The notes beneath the pieces are model-generated. The model made no database searches. It was not told the origin of the DNA and saw only the letters and a program-made list of their open reading frames with translations. Below, piece after piece: positions 1 through 9,639 of a stretch of DNA of 64,000 nucleotides (within the stretch, counting starts at the first letter, position 1; every line of letters starts with the position of its first letter). The position numbers were made by a program, and so were the translations under genes. The DNA lies in contig JAHLLD010000001.1 in NCBI GenBank assembly GCA_020444325.1, positions 62,001 through 126,000 of the forward strand, written 5' to 3'. The DNA is from a bacterium. Lineage in GTDB: Bacteria > Bacteroidota > Ignavibacteria > SZUA-365.

Positions 1-618
1 CTTAATCCTCGCCGCTGCGCGTGTGATTTTACGTGTGACGAAGGTCTCGCCACGACGCGGTGACTCATGGTTGAACAGGATACCGTTACATGCATAAAGG
101 TTGTATGCTTCCCGGTAGTTCACGACGATCCAGTAACCGTAAATCTTTGCAACGGCATAGGGTGAACGCGGATAAAACGGTGTGGTCTCTGTCTGCGGTA
201 TTTCGCGCACCTTTCCGTACAACTCGCTGGTAGACGCCTGGTAGAAACGCGTTTTCACGCCGGTTTCCTTGATCGCATCCAGGAAGCGCAGCGTCCCAAC
301 CGCATCCACTTCCGCCGTATACTCCGGCACCTCGAAGGAGACTTTCACATGACTCTGCGCTGCGAGATTATACACCTCATCCGGATCGATCTTCTCGAGC
401 AACCGATTCAGATTACTTGAATCCGTCATATCACCATAGTGCAGAAACAGCTTTTCATTATACACCGACGGATCATTGTACAGATGGTCAATACGGCCGG
501 TGTTAAAAGATGAACTGCGACGCATGATGCCATGAACCGTGTAGCCTTTCTCGAGCAGGAGCTCTGCGAGGTAAGAGCCATCCTGGCCGGTTATGCCGGT
601 GATTAGAGCGGTCTTCAT
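1..618 (-). CDS. gmd: GDP-mannose 4,6-dehydratase, C-terminus cut by window edge
   Basis: This SDR-family enzyme converts GDP-D-mannose to GDP-4-keto-6-deoxy-mannose, the precursor of GDP-fucose, rhamnose or perosamine. Only the first 206 codons lie in the window. The start is ATG at 618. The NAD(P)-binding motif GITGQDG is near residues 8-14, the SGR-like segment [11 protein letters not shown] follows, and the catalytic STSELYG and SPYAVAK (YxxxK) segments are visible, as is the NHESPRRG motif typical of GMD. It is the most distal gene of the polysaccharide operon in this window. A second, more divergent GMD-type gene lies near the operon start (36,445-37,419), so the family is duplicated within the locus. 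Confidence 0.93.
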   Translation of the reverse strand, partial: MKTALITGITGQDGSYLAELLLEKGYTVHGIMRRSSSFNTGRIDHLYNDPSVYNEKLFLHYGDMTDSSNLNRLLEKIDPDEVYNLAAQSHVKVSFEVPEYTAEVDAVGTLRFLDAIKETGVKTRFYQASTSELYGKVREIPQTETTPFYPRSPYAVAKIYGYWIVVNYREAYNLYACNGILFNHESPRRGETFVTRKITRAAARIK

Positions 619-639
619 GTTGATCTAAGTCTCGTTTGG

Positions 640-772
640 TAAAGATTTCGGAAGGAACTGAAGAGCAACGCAGATTTTCGCGGGTTCACCGCAGAGAACG
701 CAGATGAAAAATGTAAAAGCCTGATCAGCGAAAATCTGCGTAAAATCTGTGACAATCTGCGTTCCTCTTTTC
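640..772. repeat. Dispersed intergenic repeat with CGCAGATT units
   Basis: The gap between the Wzi-like gene and gmd is filled with short repeated words of the CGCAGATT / ACGCAGA type. It contains a perfect 13-bp inverted repeat, CGCAGATTTTCGC at 669-681 and its reverse complement at 728-740. It resembles the other CACAGATT-type intergenic repeats in this window (9,592; 45,525; 62,818). No gene or terminator is recognisable in it. Confidence 0.6.
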
Positions 773-2428
773 TTAGAACCCGATGTTGAACCCACCTGAA
801 ATAGTGGTGGTTTTTCCAAGATACGCCGCGGGGACGTAAAGTGCCGCATCGGGGCCGGTGATGTCGCGGAGGGTGAGGGAGGCGAAGAGGCGGCCGTTGT
901 GGGTGAGTTCGTAGCCGGCTTCGAGGTTGATGGTCTGGTTTTCGTAGCGCACGGATTCCATGAAGGGGACTTTAATAGCTTGTCGTCCAGTCACATAGAC
1001 AACGTCGGGACCTTTACGTGCCTTGCTGAATTCGGCCTTGAGTCGGAGTCCTCGCAGGGGCTTCACGATGACGGAGGCGTAGAGTTCGTCCGCATTGTCG
1101 CGCAGGTAATGCCCTAACACGTAACGGTTTGTCTCGAATGTGGTGGTCGCGAGGTTGTGCTTGTACACCATGGGATTTGTGTGCGTGAATTCACCGGTGA
1201 GGATGACGTCTTTAACCGGCCAGTTGCTCAACCGTGCACCTGTCTTGAGGCTGTAGAAGTTGTTGTCCTCGCCCTCTGTGAAGCGGCGCGTGTTCAGCTC
1301 ATCGAAAAACACCGTGGCATAGAGATGAAGGTGACGGATCTGACGGGAACTGATGTCGAGAAACATCTGCGCATTCTGCCCTGTCTTGTTCGCTGCACCG
1401 TTGAGTGTGTGGTCGACGGACTTGTAAAACAGAAAGGGTACAAAGTATGCGGCCTGCAGTCCGACGTCACTGTAGATGATGGAATTCCCGAAAGACACAT
1501 GCAGTTGTTGCAACGGTTTGAAGGTGAACAGGTTCGTGGCCAGGTATTTTTCGCGGAATATCTCGCGGTACACTCCTTCCTGTGTGTTGAATGAGCGTGT
1601 ACTGTCGAGTACTTCCGACACCAGCCAGGCATGAATGTAGTTGAATTCGAACCAGTCCACCGGAGCCAGATGCAGCCGCAGCTGTCCCGGCGAAGGGAAG
1701 CGGCCGGAATAGATATTCGTCCCTGCATACCCGCTCCCCCACTGGAAATAATCCTTCACCAAACCAACAGAACCCCAGTCCCACCCCACGGTAATTCCAC
1801 CCCGTGCTTCGCTGTAATCGCGTCCCCCTGTCGCCGCACCCTTGCTCGGCGTTCCATACCGGTCATTCAGAAACTCCGCACGCGTAATCTGATAGCTCTC
1901 GTGATTATCGCGGAGGCTCGTGTAGATGCCAACATGTTCACCGATATACCCGTATGCGGAAATCCCCTGCCAGCGGTGGTAGAAAAACTCATTCTCAGTA
2001 CTGAAATACTGCAATCCGAGTATCGGCGTCACGTCCAGACGAAACAGGCTGTCCGCATAGAATATCCCTGTTGGGTAAAGGGAAACTGACGCTCGGCTGC
2101 CGTTGCGCAGGAGATCGATATCCCCTCCTTGGCGGATATTGTTTCCCTCTTCAAGCATATAGCTGCGCAGGTAGAAACGCAGTTCTGCACGCTGACGCGC
2201 GCTGAGCCGCAACTCCTGCTGCTGCGCTTCATGAAGTTTCTGCCTAATCAGCTTTTTGCTGTACGGTTTCACACTGGTATTCAGATCGATGATCTGCTCA
2301 GCAGAAAGCTCATCGAGAAACTCATACAGCGTTTCCCAGCGGATGTCCTCAGGCAGATGCTGGGCCTGGATGGACATTGCGCAGAGGAAAAGTAGGGCAA
2401 TCAGCAGAATTTTATGCAGTTTCTGCAT
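773..2428 (-). CDS. Wzi-like outer-membrane capsule assembly protein
   Basis: The 551-residue product begins with a clear signal peptide (hydrophobic stretch ILLIALLFLCAMSIQAQ), so I place the start at ATG 2428 rather than the longer frame that opens at 2464 inside the upstream gene. The rest alternates short amphipathic strands rich in Tyr, Phe and Trp and ends in ...GGFNIGF, as expected for an outer-membrane beta-barrel. The overall pattern matches the capsule-assembly Wzi family, which anchors surface polysaccharide at the outer membrane. Its place at the end of a polysaccharide operon, 2 bp after a glycosyltransferase stop, supports this. The family call is from memory of the pattern and not from a search. 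Confidence 0.65.
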   Translation of the reverse strand: MQKLHKILLIALLFLCAMSIQAQHLPEDIRWETLYEFLDELSAEQIIDLNTSVKPYSKKLIRQKLHEAQQQELRLSARQRAELRFYLRSYMLEEGNNIRQGGDIDLLRNGSRASVSLYPTGIFYADSLFRLDVTPILGLQYFSTENEFFYHRWQGISAYGYIGEHVGIYTSLRDNHESYQITRAEFLNDRYGTPSKGAATGGRDYSEARGGITVGWDWGSVGLVKDYFQWGSGYAGTNIYSGRFPSPGQLRLHLAPVDWFEFNYIHAWLVSEVLDSTRSFNTQEGVYREIFREKYLATNLFTFKPLQQLHVSFGNSIIYSDVGLQAAYFVPFLFYKSVDHTLNGAANKTGQNAQMFLDISSRQIRHLHLYATVFFDELNTRRFTEGEDNNFYSLKTGARLSNWPVKDVILTGEFTHTNPMVYKHNLATTTFETNRYVLGHYLRDNADELYASVIVKPLRGLRLKAEFSKARKGPDVVYVTGRQAIKVPFMESVRYENQTINLEAGYELTHNGRLFASLTLRDITGPDAALYVPAAYLGKTTTISGGFNIGF

Positions 2429-2430
2429 AT

Positions 2431-3147
2431 TTATTTCCAGAATGTATTGTACTTGACAATGCAATAGAGTGCTCGGAAGCCATCGACCCAGCCGATTTTC
2501 TTTCCTTCCTCATATGTACGACCATAATAGGAGATCCCAACCTCATAAATCCGTAAACCCTTTATCTTGCTAATTTTTGCGGTAACCTCAGGCTCAAATC
2601 CGAAACGCTGCTCCTTCAAGTCGATATTTTTGATCACATCTACTCTAAAGACTTTGTAGCACGTCTCCATATCCGTAAGATTAAGATTTGTAAACATATT
2701 TGAGATCGCTGTTAGAATCTGATTCCCAATCGTGTGCCAGAAAAACAGGACACGGTGTGGTCTCCCCCCTTTGAATCGCGACCCGTAAACAACATCGGCG
2801 TGGCCATCAATCACGGGGGCTAATAATACATTGTATTCTTCCGGGTCATACTCGTAGTCTGCGTCCTGAATAACAAGAACATCGCCGTTTGCCTCCTTTA
2901 TCCCTGTATGCAGGGCGGCTCCCTTTCCTAAATTACGTTCATGTCTTAGCAGCTGTACACTATCACTACAACCTTTATTAAAATGACTCTGCATACGCTC
3001 ATATGTCCCATCGTTAGAACAATCATCTACTATTATCATCTCCATCCTCATCCCTTCGGGCAATACGACAGATCGTACTTTTTCAACAACACCCAATATG
3101 GTATCTCGCTCATTGTAAACAGGTATTACTACTGACAGCACTTTCAT
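2431..3147 (-). CDS. Family 2 glycosyltransferase, polyprenyl-phosphate mannosyltransferase-like
   Basis: This 238-residue GT-A glycosyltransferase has the N-terminal nucleotide-binding strand VVIPVYNE, the DD pair at residues 41-42 and the metal-binding QDAD at 94-97, followed by GSRFKGG and a T-D-x-E-T-C-Y-K motif. Those features are typical of the dolichol/undecaprenyl-phosphate mannosyl- or glucosyltransferase (DPM1-like) subgroup. It lacks C-terminal membrane helices, so it is the soluble type. It probably loads a sugar onto polyprenyl phosphate for a membrane GT-C enzyme such as the neighbour at 4,053-5,681; that pairing is inference. It is followed closely by the Wzi-like gene. Confidence 0.85.
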   Translation of the reverse strand: MKVLSVVIPVYNERDTILGVVEKVRSVVLPEGMRMEMIIVDDCSNDGTYERMQSHFNKGCSDSVQLLRHERNLGKGAALHTGIKEANGDVLVIQDADYEYDPEEYNVLLAPVIDGHADVVYGSRFKGGRPHRVLFFWHTIGNQILTAISNMFTNLNLTDMETCYKVFRVDVIKNIDLKEQRFGFEPEVTAKISKIKGLRIYEVGISYYGRTYEEGKKIGWVDGFRALYCIVKYNTFWK

Positions 3148-3201
3148 TATGTTTCCTTCGAATGCACATTGTTTTGATTGTCGTGGCTATGAGCAATGCC
3201 A

Positions 3202-3957
3202 CTATTCATCATTGATTGCAACAACGATTCTAGACAACCCCACCTTCTTTAAGGTCGCGGCGTCCAGCAATTTGGCCACCCACACCACTTTCTCGAAAAC
3301 TGACATGCTCGACGTAGAGATTTGGTGCTTCTGTCTGAACTTCCCAGAATACAGCCAGCCAAGTACGCCGAGCGAGTTGAAAGCATATTCTGTTGACACT
3401 TGCAAGCCACCCTTCTCAACTACTCCGGCCAATTGCGAACGTGAATATCTGCGATAATGACCAAGCTCTCTATCAAGGTCACAGTATAGCGATTGAAAGG
3501 CGGGGACGAGGATGATAGCAGTGCCACCAGGCTTCAACACGGACTTTATATTTCTCACTACATTCACATCATCTCGGATATGCTCCATTACATTTAGGAT
3601 TACAACAGTATCATATCTGTCGACATGCTCCGGCTCATCGCGTTCTAAATGTTGTTGAGCGACATCAAAGTAACACACGCCACGCAAGTTATGGAGGCCA
3701 GCAAACCTCCTAGACAGGTGCTCAACATATCGCATACTATAATCTGTCAACACTGCATCATGGCCATCATCTATAATGCACTGAGAGATATTTCCAATCC
3801 CACTACCTATTTCTAAAACTAGCCCGGTGCAATATTGGCGTATTGAGGAATACATCCACGAATTGAATCTGGTAGCTATTGATATCGCTTCTAGAGTCTC
3901 TCTTCCAACATGATCTTCATCAAACATTTCCATATCTAACATAACCATAATTTGCAT
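3202..3957 (-). CDS. Class I SAM-dependent methyltransferase
   Basis: The product is about 251 residues. SAM-binding motif I is EIGSGIG at about residues 49-55, and motif IV/post-I regions (VVILNVMEHI and LKPGGTAIILVPAF) are intact. The segment ELGHYRRYS after the core is common in methyltransferases of polysaccharide and lipid-sugar loci. The start is uncertain: a GTG at 3960 and several ATGs (3957, 3945, 3930) lie close together without a good ribosome-binding site; I use 3957. It may O-methylate a sugar residue of the polysaccharide, but the substrate cannot be read from sequence. Confidence 0.82.
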   Translation of the reverse strand: MQIMVMLDMEMFDEDHVGRETLEAISIATRFNSWMYSSIRQYCTGLVLEIGSGIGNISQCIIDDGHDAVLTDYSMRYVEHLSRRFAGLHNLRGVCYFDVAQQHLERDEPEHVDRYDTVVILNVMEHIRDDVNVVRNIKSVLKPGGTAIILVPAFQSLYCDLDRELGHYRRYSRSQLAGVVEKGGLQVSTEYAFNSLGVLGWLYSGKFRQKHQISTSSMSVFEKVVWVAKLLDAATLKKVGLSRIVVAINDE

Positions 3958-4052
3958 CACACATGGATTGAAATACTATTCTCATCTATGCCGCTACAGA
4001 TCTCGCATCCTGATGCGTAGTGCCACCTGTATCCATAGCATGCATCCTCCTA

Positions 4053-5681
4053 TTAATTTGGATTCATAGGCCTAACCCCATCGGGAAATGATCCTCCTCT
4101 CCATTCAACTTTGTCAATTTCCTTTGGAATGCATGGCTGCTCACAACCCCAACAAAGTCCTTCCATTGGCACCACATATTGTATACCATTGTATACCATA
4201 TGTTTGACAGCTGGATGAGCAATTCGCCTGACTGAAAAAACATGTTTCGATCCATCCACTATTGATCTGCCATGGAACCGAAGCACTCCAGCGGCATAAA
4301 GTACTATTATAAGTGGAGCTACCAATTTCCAATTAGCTCGACATTTGAACAACACAAAGGCAAAGGGGAGAGACACGAATACGACTAGTACACCATAGGC
4401 AAAACGAATATTAGGGGCAGTGATAAACCAGGCTATCAAGACAACGATTAGCGGAGTCAATGCCACCGCACTTCGAAAACGATCCGTGTAATAATTCAAT
4501 ATCAGCTTCAAACCAAATGGTACTCCCAGAAATGACATAACCGCGACAACCCGATTGGGTACAACCATATGCTGCCACCACATGATATACCTGTCCACTA
4601 TATTGCTAGGCACATCAGTCCAATCTGAGGCTGCTATCGCCCATTTGTAAACAAAGTCTCTAACTTGCACCACGGTATCTATCGACATCATCCAGTCCGG
4701 GTGGATCCAAGTGCCATATACCATCGGGTACAGAGGATACCCGGTAGTAATCAGATTTTTGGCCAGATGAGTGGCAACTGAAATGGCGCCTATACCTGCA
4801 ATCCAATATACCCTTGTGTCCTTCTCTAGGATCATTGCTGATCCAATAAATAAAATATACAGTAACGCTGAAGCCTTAATTGGTATAACAAGCGATGCAA
4901 CAAGGGCGAGTAATAGTACGTAGCCGACCTTATCACTTTCATTAACAGCATCAAAATAGTTCAACAGTATCGAATAAAGGAACACTGTATACAATCCGAG
5001 AGCCACATCCGCCATCGGTGTCGACAAATACGACGTAACATACCCATACAACATTATCGCTGAGAGGCCAAGTGAGTAAGAGAAAACCTTGGCCTTAAGT
5101 CTTCGCACTGTTATGAATACATGTAGAGATAACAGGATAGACACAAGGCCATTCAGTGAATACGTAGCTGAGTAGTCACCAAAGATAGCCCTACCAACTG
5201 CATGTAAGCTGAACATGCTCGAGTGCAGCCCATACCTTACATTTAAATTCCCTATGCCTGGCACAGACGCGTATTGATTGGTTAATGCGATTTGCGGTAT
5301 ATAATACCCGCCAGCATCACCTAACCTGGGTAAAGCGAGGGACGCTACGACAATACCTATAGCGATCGGCGCTAAAAACAAATATTGGTTCTTGCCAATA
5401 CCATAAGAAAATTCATTACATACCCTTTGACGGACAATTTGTCTTACCCCAAATAATATACCAAAAGTAAAGATAGATAGAGCGTACCAAGAATTCACTG
5501 GGAAAAAACATGACCAACCATGACTGACAACCCCTATAAACAACAATCCTAGCAAACTAATGCCAAATGGGTCATTCGTCAACCTCACGCTCTTCACGCC
5601 CAATATATCATGCATTAGCAGTGATCCATAACCGAATGCAGCAAAGGAATGCAGCACCCATGACAGCAGCAATAAATGCAT
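4053..5681 (-). CDS. Multi-spanning membrane protein of polysaccharide locus (GT-C-like)
   Basis: The 542-residue protein has roughly a dozen hydrophobic helices across its length and ends with a short soluble tail containing CWGCEQPC, a two-CxxC-like motif. A loop after the third to fourth helix contains LPRLGDAGGYYIPQ, an acidic luminal loop of the type seen in membrane GT-C glycosyltransferases. It resembles the family annotated as LIC_10190 membrane proteins in sugar clusters, but I am not certain. Its context between a sugar transferase and glycosyl/methyltransferases suggests transfer of a lipid-linked sugar on the periplasmic side. Its base composition is more A+T-rich than that of the sugar transferase upstream. 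Confidence 0.6.
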   Translation of the reverse strand: MHLLLLSWVLHSFAAFGYGSLLMHDILGVKSVRLTNDPFGISLLGLLFIGVVSHGWSCFFPVNSWYALSIFTFGILFGVRQIVRQRVCNEFSYGIGKNQYLFLAPIAIGIVVASLALPRLGDAGGYYIPQIALTNQYASVPGIGNLNVRYGLHSSMFSLHAVGRAIFGDYSATYSLNGLVSILLSLHVFITVRRLKAKVFSYSLGLSAIMLYGYVTSYLSTPMADVALGLYTVFLYSILLNYFDAVNESDKVGYVLLLALVASLVIPIKASALLYILFIGSAMILEKDTRVYWIAGIGAISVATHLAKNLITTGYPLYPMVYGTWIHPDWMMSIDTVVQVRDFVYKWAIAASDWTDVPSNIVDRYIMWWQHMVVPNRVVAVMSFLGVPFGLKLILNYYTDRFRSAVALTPLIVVLIAWFITAPNIRFAYGVLVVFVSLPFAFVLFKCRANWKLVAPLIIVLYAAGVLRFHGRSIVDGSKHVFSVRRIAHPAVKHMVYNGIQYVVPMEGLCWGCEQPCIPKEIDKVEWRGGSFPDGVRPMNPN

Positions 5682-5710
5682 TTACAACCTACAGTTATTT
5701 TGACGTGATA

Positions 5711-7228
5711 TCAATTGCTACGTGCTTGACGAAGCAAAATATTGTACATTGCGCTTAAAAAGTACCTAACATCTGTCCTGATTGGCGCTTCATCGTACGC
5801 ATCGAGATAGCGGCGCTCGGACTCCATGACCTCATCGAGTGTCTTTGGCATGTCCGCGTAAAAAGGCGGCACCAAGCCTGGCTTGTGCTGCACCCTGCGT
5901 TTCTGCAGGTCCTCTGCATACAGACTGAAAAAATGCCGGCTGAGGGGACGCACACCCACGAGCTTGAGTTCCCCCTTGAGAACATTCAGGAACATTGGAA
6001 ATTCATCCAGCCAGAGCTTGCGCATGAAGCGTCCGAGTCCTGTCACGCGGAAGTCATCCTTGAACTTCCCACCCTCCGCGAGTCCATCCTGCCTGTAGAC
6101 ATACTCCTGAAGATACTCCGCGAATGGATACATGGTGCGCATTTTGTAAACGCCGATGATCTTGCCATCCTTCCCGTGACGACGCAGTTTGACGAGTGGA
6201 CCGTAGGTGGGACTCATATCGAATGCGGGGGCCTTGATTTTGCGAGCGGCGAAATACAGTCGATTCTTGGAATCCACCTCTCCCAGCACCTCGAATCCAC
6301 ATGAATAGAGGCGTCCCAGAGATTCCGCCCTCGATAGCACACGGTTATTACCGCGTGTCAGCAGGAAATAAATCTGCTTCGTCACAGGCAGCTTTGGAAA
6401 GACACGCTTGAACACGTAGTCCAAGGGGTAGTATATCCAGTTAAGCAACGGTGGATACTTCTCCAGCAAGCGGTTCTTGCGCTGCATCTGTGTTTCCACG
6501 CAGCCCACGAATACGCCTCCGGCGGGGAGGCGTTCATTAACTGCTTCGAGGAACTTGTTGATATACTGGAAATCGTTGATGCGATGCAGGTTGACGATAT
6601 TCCGGTAATACCCTTCAGGCTGCGCCTGGATGCTGAATTGCTCGGTCGTGGAGATGAAGAGGGTCTCACCCGGATGCTCGCCGAGATGACGACGAATAAA
6701 TGCAAAGGCGGTCGTGCCCGCCTGCTCGATAATCGTATCGTGGAGAGCGGTATCCATCCGCCACTCTTCCACCGCACGCTCCAACTCCTTATCAAACTCC
6801 AGTCGAGGAAGCTCTTCCAGCTTCTCGCGCTGTTTGCTGGCACGGCCGAGTTCGAGATCCAAAGTATAGACGTAAGTCGCCAGCAGCTCGAATGCCGTAG
6901 TGAAGACCATGGCGCCGAGCAGAACCCCACGTGAATGGTCAAACTGTCCGTACAGCACCACCGCCGTGATAACAAGCAGGAGGATGACATTCGTGCGAAA
7001 TACGATCTTCGTCGCGTCATTCATGCTCAGATCGCGGCGAATCCCATACTTCTGCCCCACCAGCGACCCGAAAATCCACACCGACGCAAAGGTCAGGAGC
7101 GGAGCTTCATAGCTGAGGAAGAAGCGATAAATCCCATGTCCCTTGAACAGGGAGGTACAATAGAACGCCAGGAGGACAAACACCACATCCATACCGACAA
7201 ACAGTATATAGCGGCGAAGTTTTGTCAC
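5711..7228 (-). CDS. Polyprenyl-phosphate sugar transferase (initiating enzyme)
   Basis: The 505-residue protein has four hydrophobic helices in the first ~110 residues, a central globular region and a C-terminal bacterial sugar transferase domain at about residues 356-505. Diagnostic motifs are VYKMRTM, the LDEFPMFLNVLKGELKLVG block and VRPL, followed by KPGLVPP. Such enzymes start polysaccharide synthesis by moving a sugar phosphate onto undecaprenyl phosphate. The start codon is GTG at 7228 with a GGAAAG ribosome-binding site, and it overlaps the stop of the upstream gene by 4 bp (GTGA), implying translational coupling. The central region is longer than in WbaP and does not look like a CoA-binding domain. 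Confidence 0.85.
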   Translation of the reverse strand: MTKLRRYILFVGMDVVFVLLAFYCTSLFKGHGIYRFFLSYEAPLLTFASVWIFGSLVGQKYGIRRDLSMNDATKIVFRTNVILLLVITAVVLYGQFDHSRGVLLGAMVFTTAFELLATYVYTLDLELGRASKQREKLEELPRLEFDKELERAVEEWRMDTALHDTIIEQAGTTAFAFIRRHLGEHPGETLFISTTEQFSIQAQPEGYYRNIVNLHRINDFQYINKFLEAVNERLPAGGVFVGCVETQMQRKNRLLEKYPPLLNWIYYPLDYVFKRVFPKLPVTKQIYFLLTRGNNRVLSRAESLGRLYSCGFEVLGEVDSKNRLYFAARKIKAPAFDMSPTYGPLVKLRRHGKDGKIIGVYKMRTMYPFAEYLQEYVYRQDGLAEGGKFKDDFRVTGLGRFMRKLWLDEFPMFLNVLKGELKLVGVRPLSRHFFSLYAEDLQKRRVQHKPGLVPPFYADMPKTLDEVMESERRYLDAYDEAPIRTDVRYFLSAMYNILLRQARSN

Positions 7229-8280
7229 CTTTCCTTGCCATTGAATTCCAGAAGGTAGTGCAGCATCCAGTCGGATACATCAATTTTATCGTGCAGCATC
7301 CCGTTTCTCCTCTGCGACCAGACATCCCGGCGATTCTGTACGCTCAACAACTCCTCCAACCTGCGAAGGAGGAGTCCCGGCTGACTCCCGGGCACACCGT
7401 ATCCGAGTTGATAGTGATTCTCTATGTCGTCAAGATAACTGATACGTCCCACAAAGTCATTGTAGCGCAGAAAAGGCGTACCCAGTACCCCCGCTTCCGC
7501 TGCCATTGTCTGACTGTCGCCAATATAGATCTCGGCGCAGGCGAGCACATGGTGCATATCCGAAGGATCGATAGGCATGCGCATGGACTCAAACCGTTCG
7601 GACAACAACCGCTCCGAAGTAATCCACACATCCATGTGCGGCTCGAGGCGTTCGATGAGTTGCGCCGCGAGATTGTCTGTAATCCCTCTAATCCCCTCAT
7701 CGTGATGCGCGTTCAGGCTGGAGAAGCGCAACACGGCATACGGTCTGTCAGACTGAAAATACTGACGCATCACCGACTGATCAGGTATAAAACGGTTCGG
7801 ATGCAGGTATGCCAGTTCATGGTAGCCACGATAGAACACCGTTTTCGATTCCCAACGTCCCATACGGCATCCGACAGGAGCCAGAATACTGCTCGCCCAG
7901 GGATATGCAAGTTTTGCATAAAGTGGGACAACATCCCAGTCATCTTCATTTACATTCACGCTCGGGATACCGAAAAACTTCCCGACATGCGAGATCTCGA
8001 CACTGGTGCCGACCAGCAAATCCGGCCGCGTCTTCGCCACCAGTCCCCACATGCGATAGTCCCTTTTCAGCATCCCCATCGCCAGCCCTACCTTCGAATC
8101 CCCGCGTCCTTCAGGCAGAATATTATGGTACTCCCACCCCGTCGCCCGCAGCAATTCTTCAAGCACATCCTTCTTTTTGATCAGGATAACGGTCTCATGC
8201 CCCAATCCCTTCAAGTCAGCAATGACATGCTTGAACAAATGAAAGTGGGCCGGGTGGCCCATGTAGAAGAGCAATTTCAA
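7225..8280 (-). CDS. DUF354 family protein, GT-B-like
   Basis: The 351-residue product matches the DUF354 family, a GT-B-fold group related to UDP-GlcNAc 2-epimerase and MurG-like enzymes. Recognisable parts are the N-terminal GHPAHFHLFK, the EDDWDVVP loop, YRGYHELAYLHP and the nucleotide-binding-like GDSQTMAAEAG. The reaction is not established; a glycosyltransferase or epimerase role in polysaccharide synthesis is inferred from fold and context. The reading frame starts with TTG at 8280. Upstream sequence is a repeat-like AAATTACAAATATC stretch (8,276-8,345), so the native start and ribosome-binding site may have been altered by the repeat. Confidence 0.8.
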   Translation of the reverse strand: MKLLFYMGHPAHFHLFKHVIADLKGLGHETVILIKKKDVLEELLRATGWEYHNILPEGRGDSKVGLAMGMLKRDYRMWGLVAKTRPDLLVGTSVEISHVGKFFGIPSVNVNEDDWDVVPLYAKLAYPWASSILAPVGCRMGRWESKTVFYRGYHELAYLHPNRFIPDQSVMRQYFQSDRPYAVLRFSSLNAHHDEGIRGITDNLAAQLIERLEPHMDVWITSERLLSERFESMRMPIDPSDMHHVLACAEIYIGDSQTMAAEAGVLGTPFLRYNDFVGRISYLDDIENHYQLGYGVPGSQPGLLLRRLEELLSVQNRRDVWSQRRNGMLHDKIDVSDWMLHYLLEFNGKER

Positions 8281-8345
8281 ATTACAAATATCAAATTGCA
8301 GATTTCAAACAAACCAGGAGCAGGGATTGCTTTCCATGATGTGTA
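8276..8345. repeat. Short AT-rich intergenic repeat abutting a gene start
   Basis: The 130-bp gap between the six-hairpin protein and the DUF354 gene contains the words TTTCAAATTACAAATATC and CAAATTGCAGATTTCAAAC. Such words are common in dispersed intergenic repeats. The repeat reaches the TTG start of the DUF354 frame. The remainder up to 8,410 shows nothing recognisable. Confidence 0.4.
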
Positions 8346-8410
8346 CTCGGAAATTTGTGTTCAACGAGAAAGCAATCTCTGATTACAGATGCCCACATTT
8401 TGCGGATACC

Positions 8411-9610
8411 TCAGACCAACGAGCTCAACGCTACAGTCATCCAAGCGTTGGACCAGCGCATGTAGGAGATTTTGTTGGTGTAGAGGGGGAATTTCTGGTA
8501 GTAGAAGTAGCCCTTACGGTCTTGCATGTTCTTGATGGTATAGTCGGCGATGGTGTGGGCGAAGTCGCGGTACTCGTCGAACATGTTGAACGTAATGATG
8601 CCCTGGGACTGATTATGAATCTCTACAGGCCATTCAGTCGGCAGGCGCCACCATGACCGTCCTTCATCAGTGAACTGCTGATTGCGATAGTACTGCAGTC
8701 CTTTCTGCACCGCCTGCTCCCACGCCGGCTTTCGCAGTCCACTCAGACGCATGATCTCTTCGATGGACTCAATCACGTAGCCTTGATGAAAATCGATCTG
8801 TCGACTTTCCTGCCCTGTATCTATATCAATGAGATAATTCCAGCAACCACTATCCAATTGCTTATTGACAACGAAATCGACACTACGTTCCACCAAGTCC
8901 AATAATTTAGGGTCACTTCCTGAAATTGCGAGGTGCCTTGCAATGACCTCAGCCCCAAGCAGTGAAGCATTATAGCACGCGTCTCTCATCACAGGAGTAT
9001 AGGAGAAGCAAAGGCCACTTTCATCGACCGTCCGTTCAATATGATGCAGGATAAACTCAACCGCACCGCCAATCATATCTCCGACCATCAATTCATTCTT
9101 TGGAACCTCCAATTCATTGGATCTACCCAGCAATAAGAAATACTCATACAATCCCTTGCAAACGAATCCGGTGACAACAGTAGAAGGGATATAGGGTGCC
9201 ATATGTTTCATTGGTGAAGCCCATGGGAAGTCATATCCCCAGCAGTAGCTGCTGTAGCTGCTGGATGGATGCGATTTCAACCACTGAAAATGCTCTTGCG
9301 CCAATTCCAGATACCGCACATCTCCAGTCTTCGCATACAGCTGACTGTATGCACGCAGAAAAAGTCCGATCGCCTTCGGATTCCTCCCCTTCCTCACCCC
9401 AATCAGAGGCCTTATGTTGAACGGATTCCGTTTCTGCACCTGAATCGCCAACACCGGCCCCCACTTCCCCAACCACTGGAATGGCAGCCACGACTTCAAC
9501 GTATCATACGGATCATACCCCTCAAAATTCTCCGCTTCCACATATTCGAGCAGTTTTCCGAGGGCATCGTCAACCTGTGTATTTGAAGATCTTCTGTGCA
9601 ATCTGTGCAA
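8411..9610 (-). CDS. Six-hairpin (alpha/alpha toroid) glycosidase-like protein
   Basis: The 399-residue frame has repeating helical hairpins with aromatic patches (YDFPWASPM, CYNASLLGAE, CWNYLIDIDTG, QIDFHQGYVIESIEE), which is the look of (alpha/alpha)6-barrel proteins such as glycoside hydrolases, lyases or epimerases. Proteins of this type are frequent in exopolysaccharide clusters, but the reaction is unknown. No signal peptide is visible, so a cytoplasmic role is likely. The start is problematic: no ATG exists before about residue 135, and the only upstream initiator is TTG 9610, which lies inside a dispersed repeat (9,592-9,636). The first ~12 residues are therefore repeat-encoded and the true start may be lost. 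Confidence 0.65.
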   Translation of the reverse strand: MHRLHRRSSNTQVDDALGKLLEYVEAENFEGYDPYDTLKSWLPFQWLGKWGPVLAIQVQKRNPFNIRPLIGVRKGRNPKAIGLFLRAYSQLYAKTGDVRYLELAQEHFQWLKSHPSSSYSSYCWGYDFPWASPMKHMAPYIPSTVVTGFVCKGLYEYFLLLGRSNELEVPKNELMVGDMIGGAVEFILHHIERTVDESGLCFSYTPVMRDACYNASLLGAEVIARHLAISGSDPKLLDLVERSVDFVVNKQLDSGCWNYLIDIDTGQESRQIDFHQGYVIESIEEIMRLSGLRKPAWEQAVQKGLQYYRNQQFTDEGRSWWRLPTEWPVEIHNQSQGIITFNMFDEYRDFAHTIADYTIKNMQDRKGYFYYQKFPLYTNKISYMRWSNAWMTVALSSLV

Positions 9611-9636
9611 TAATCTGTGAAATCCGTGGTTGCCTT
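9592..9636 (-). repeat. CACAGATT-type dispersed repeat, partial copy
   Basis: On the minus strand this reads AAGGCAACCACGGATTTCAC followed by AGATTATTGCACAGATTGCACAG. It aligns closely with the left half of the repeat at 62,818. It sits exactly between the stop of the bi-domain oxidoreductase and the coding region of the six-hairpin protein, and supplies the apparent start of the latter. Confidence 0.75.
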
Positions 9637-9639
9637 TGG

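Noticed and set aside
1157-1594. Long plus-strand frames across the Wzi-like gene
   Set aside because: They are antisense to a gene with a signal peptide and barrel pattern, have no ribosome-binding site and no recognisable protein features.
7222-8382. 386-codon plus-strand frame opposite the DUF354 gene
   Set aside because: It lies antisense to a clear family member; composition is rich in His, Arg and Gln as expected for a shadow frame.
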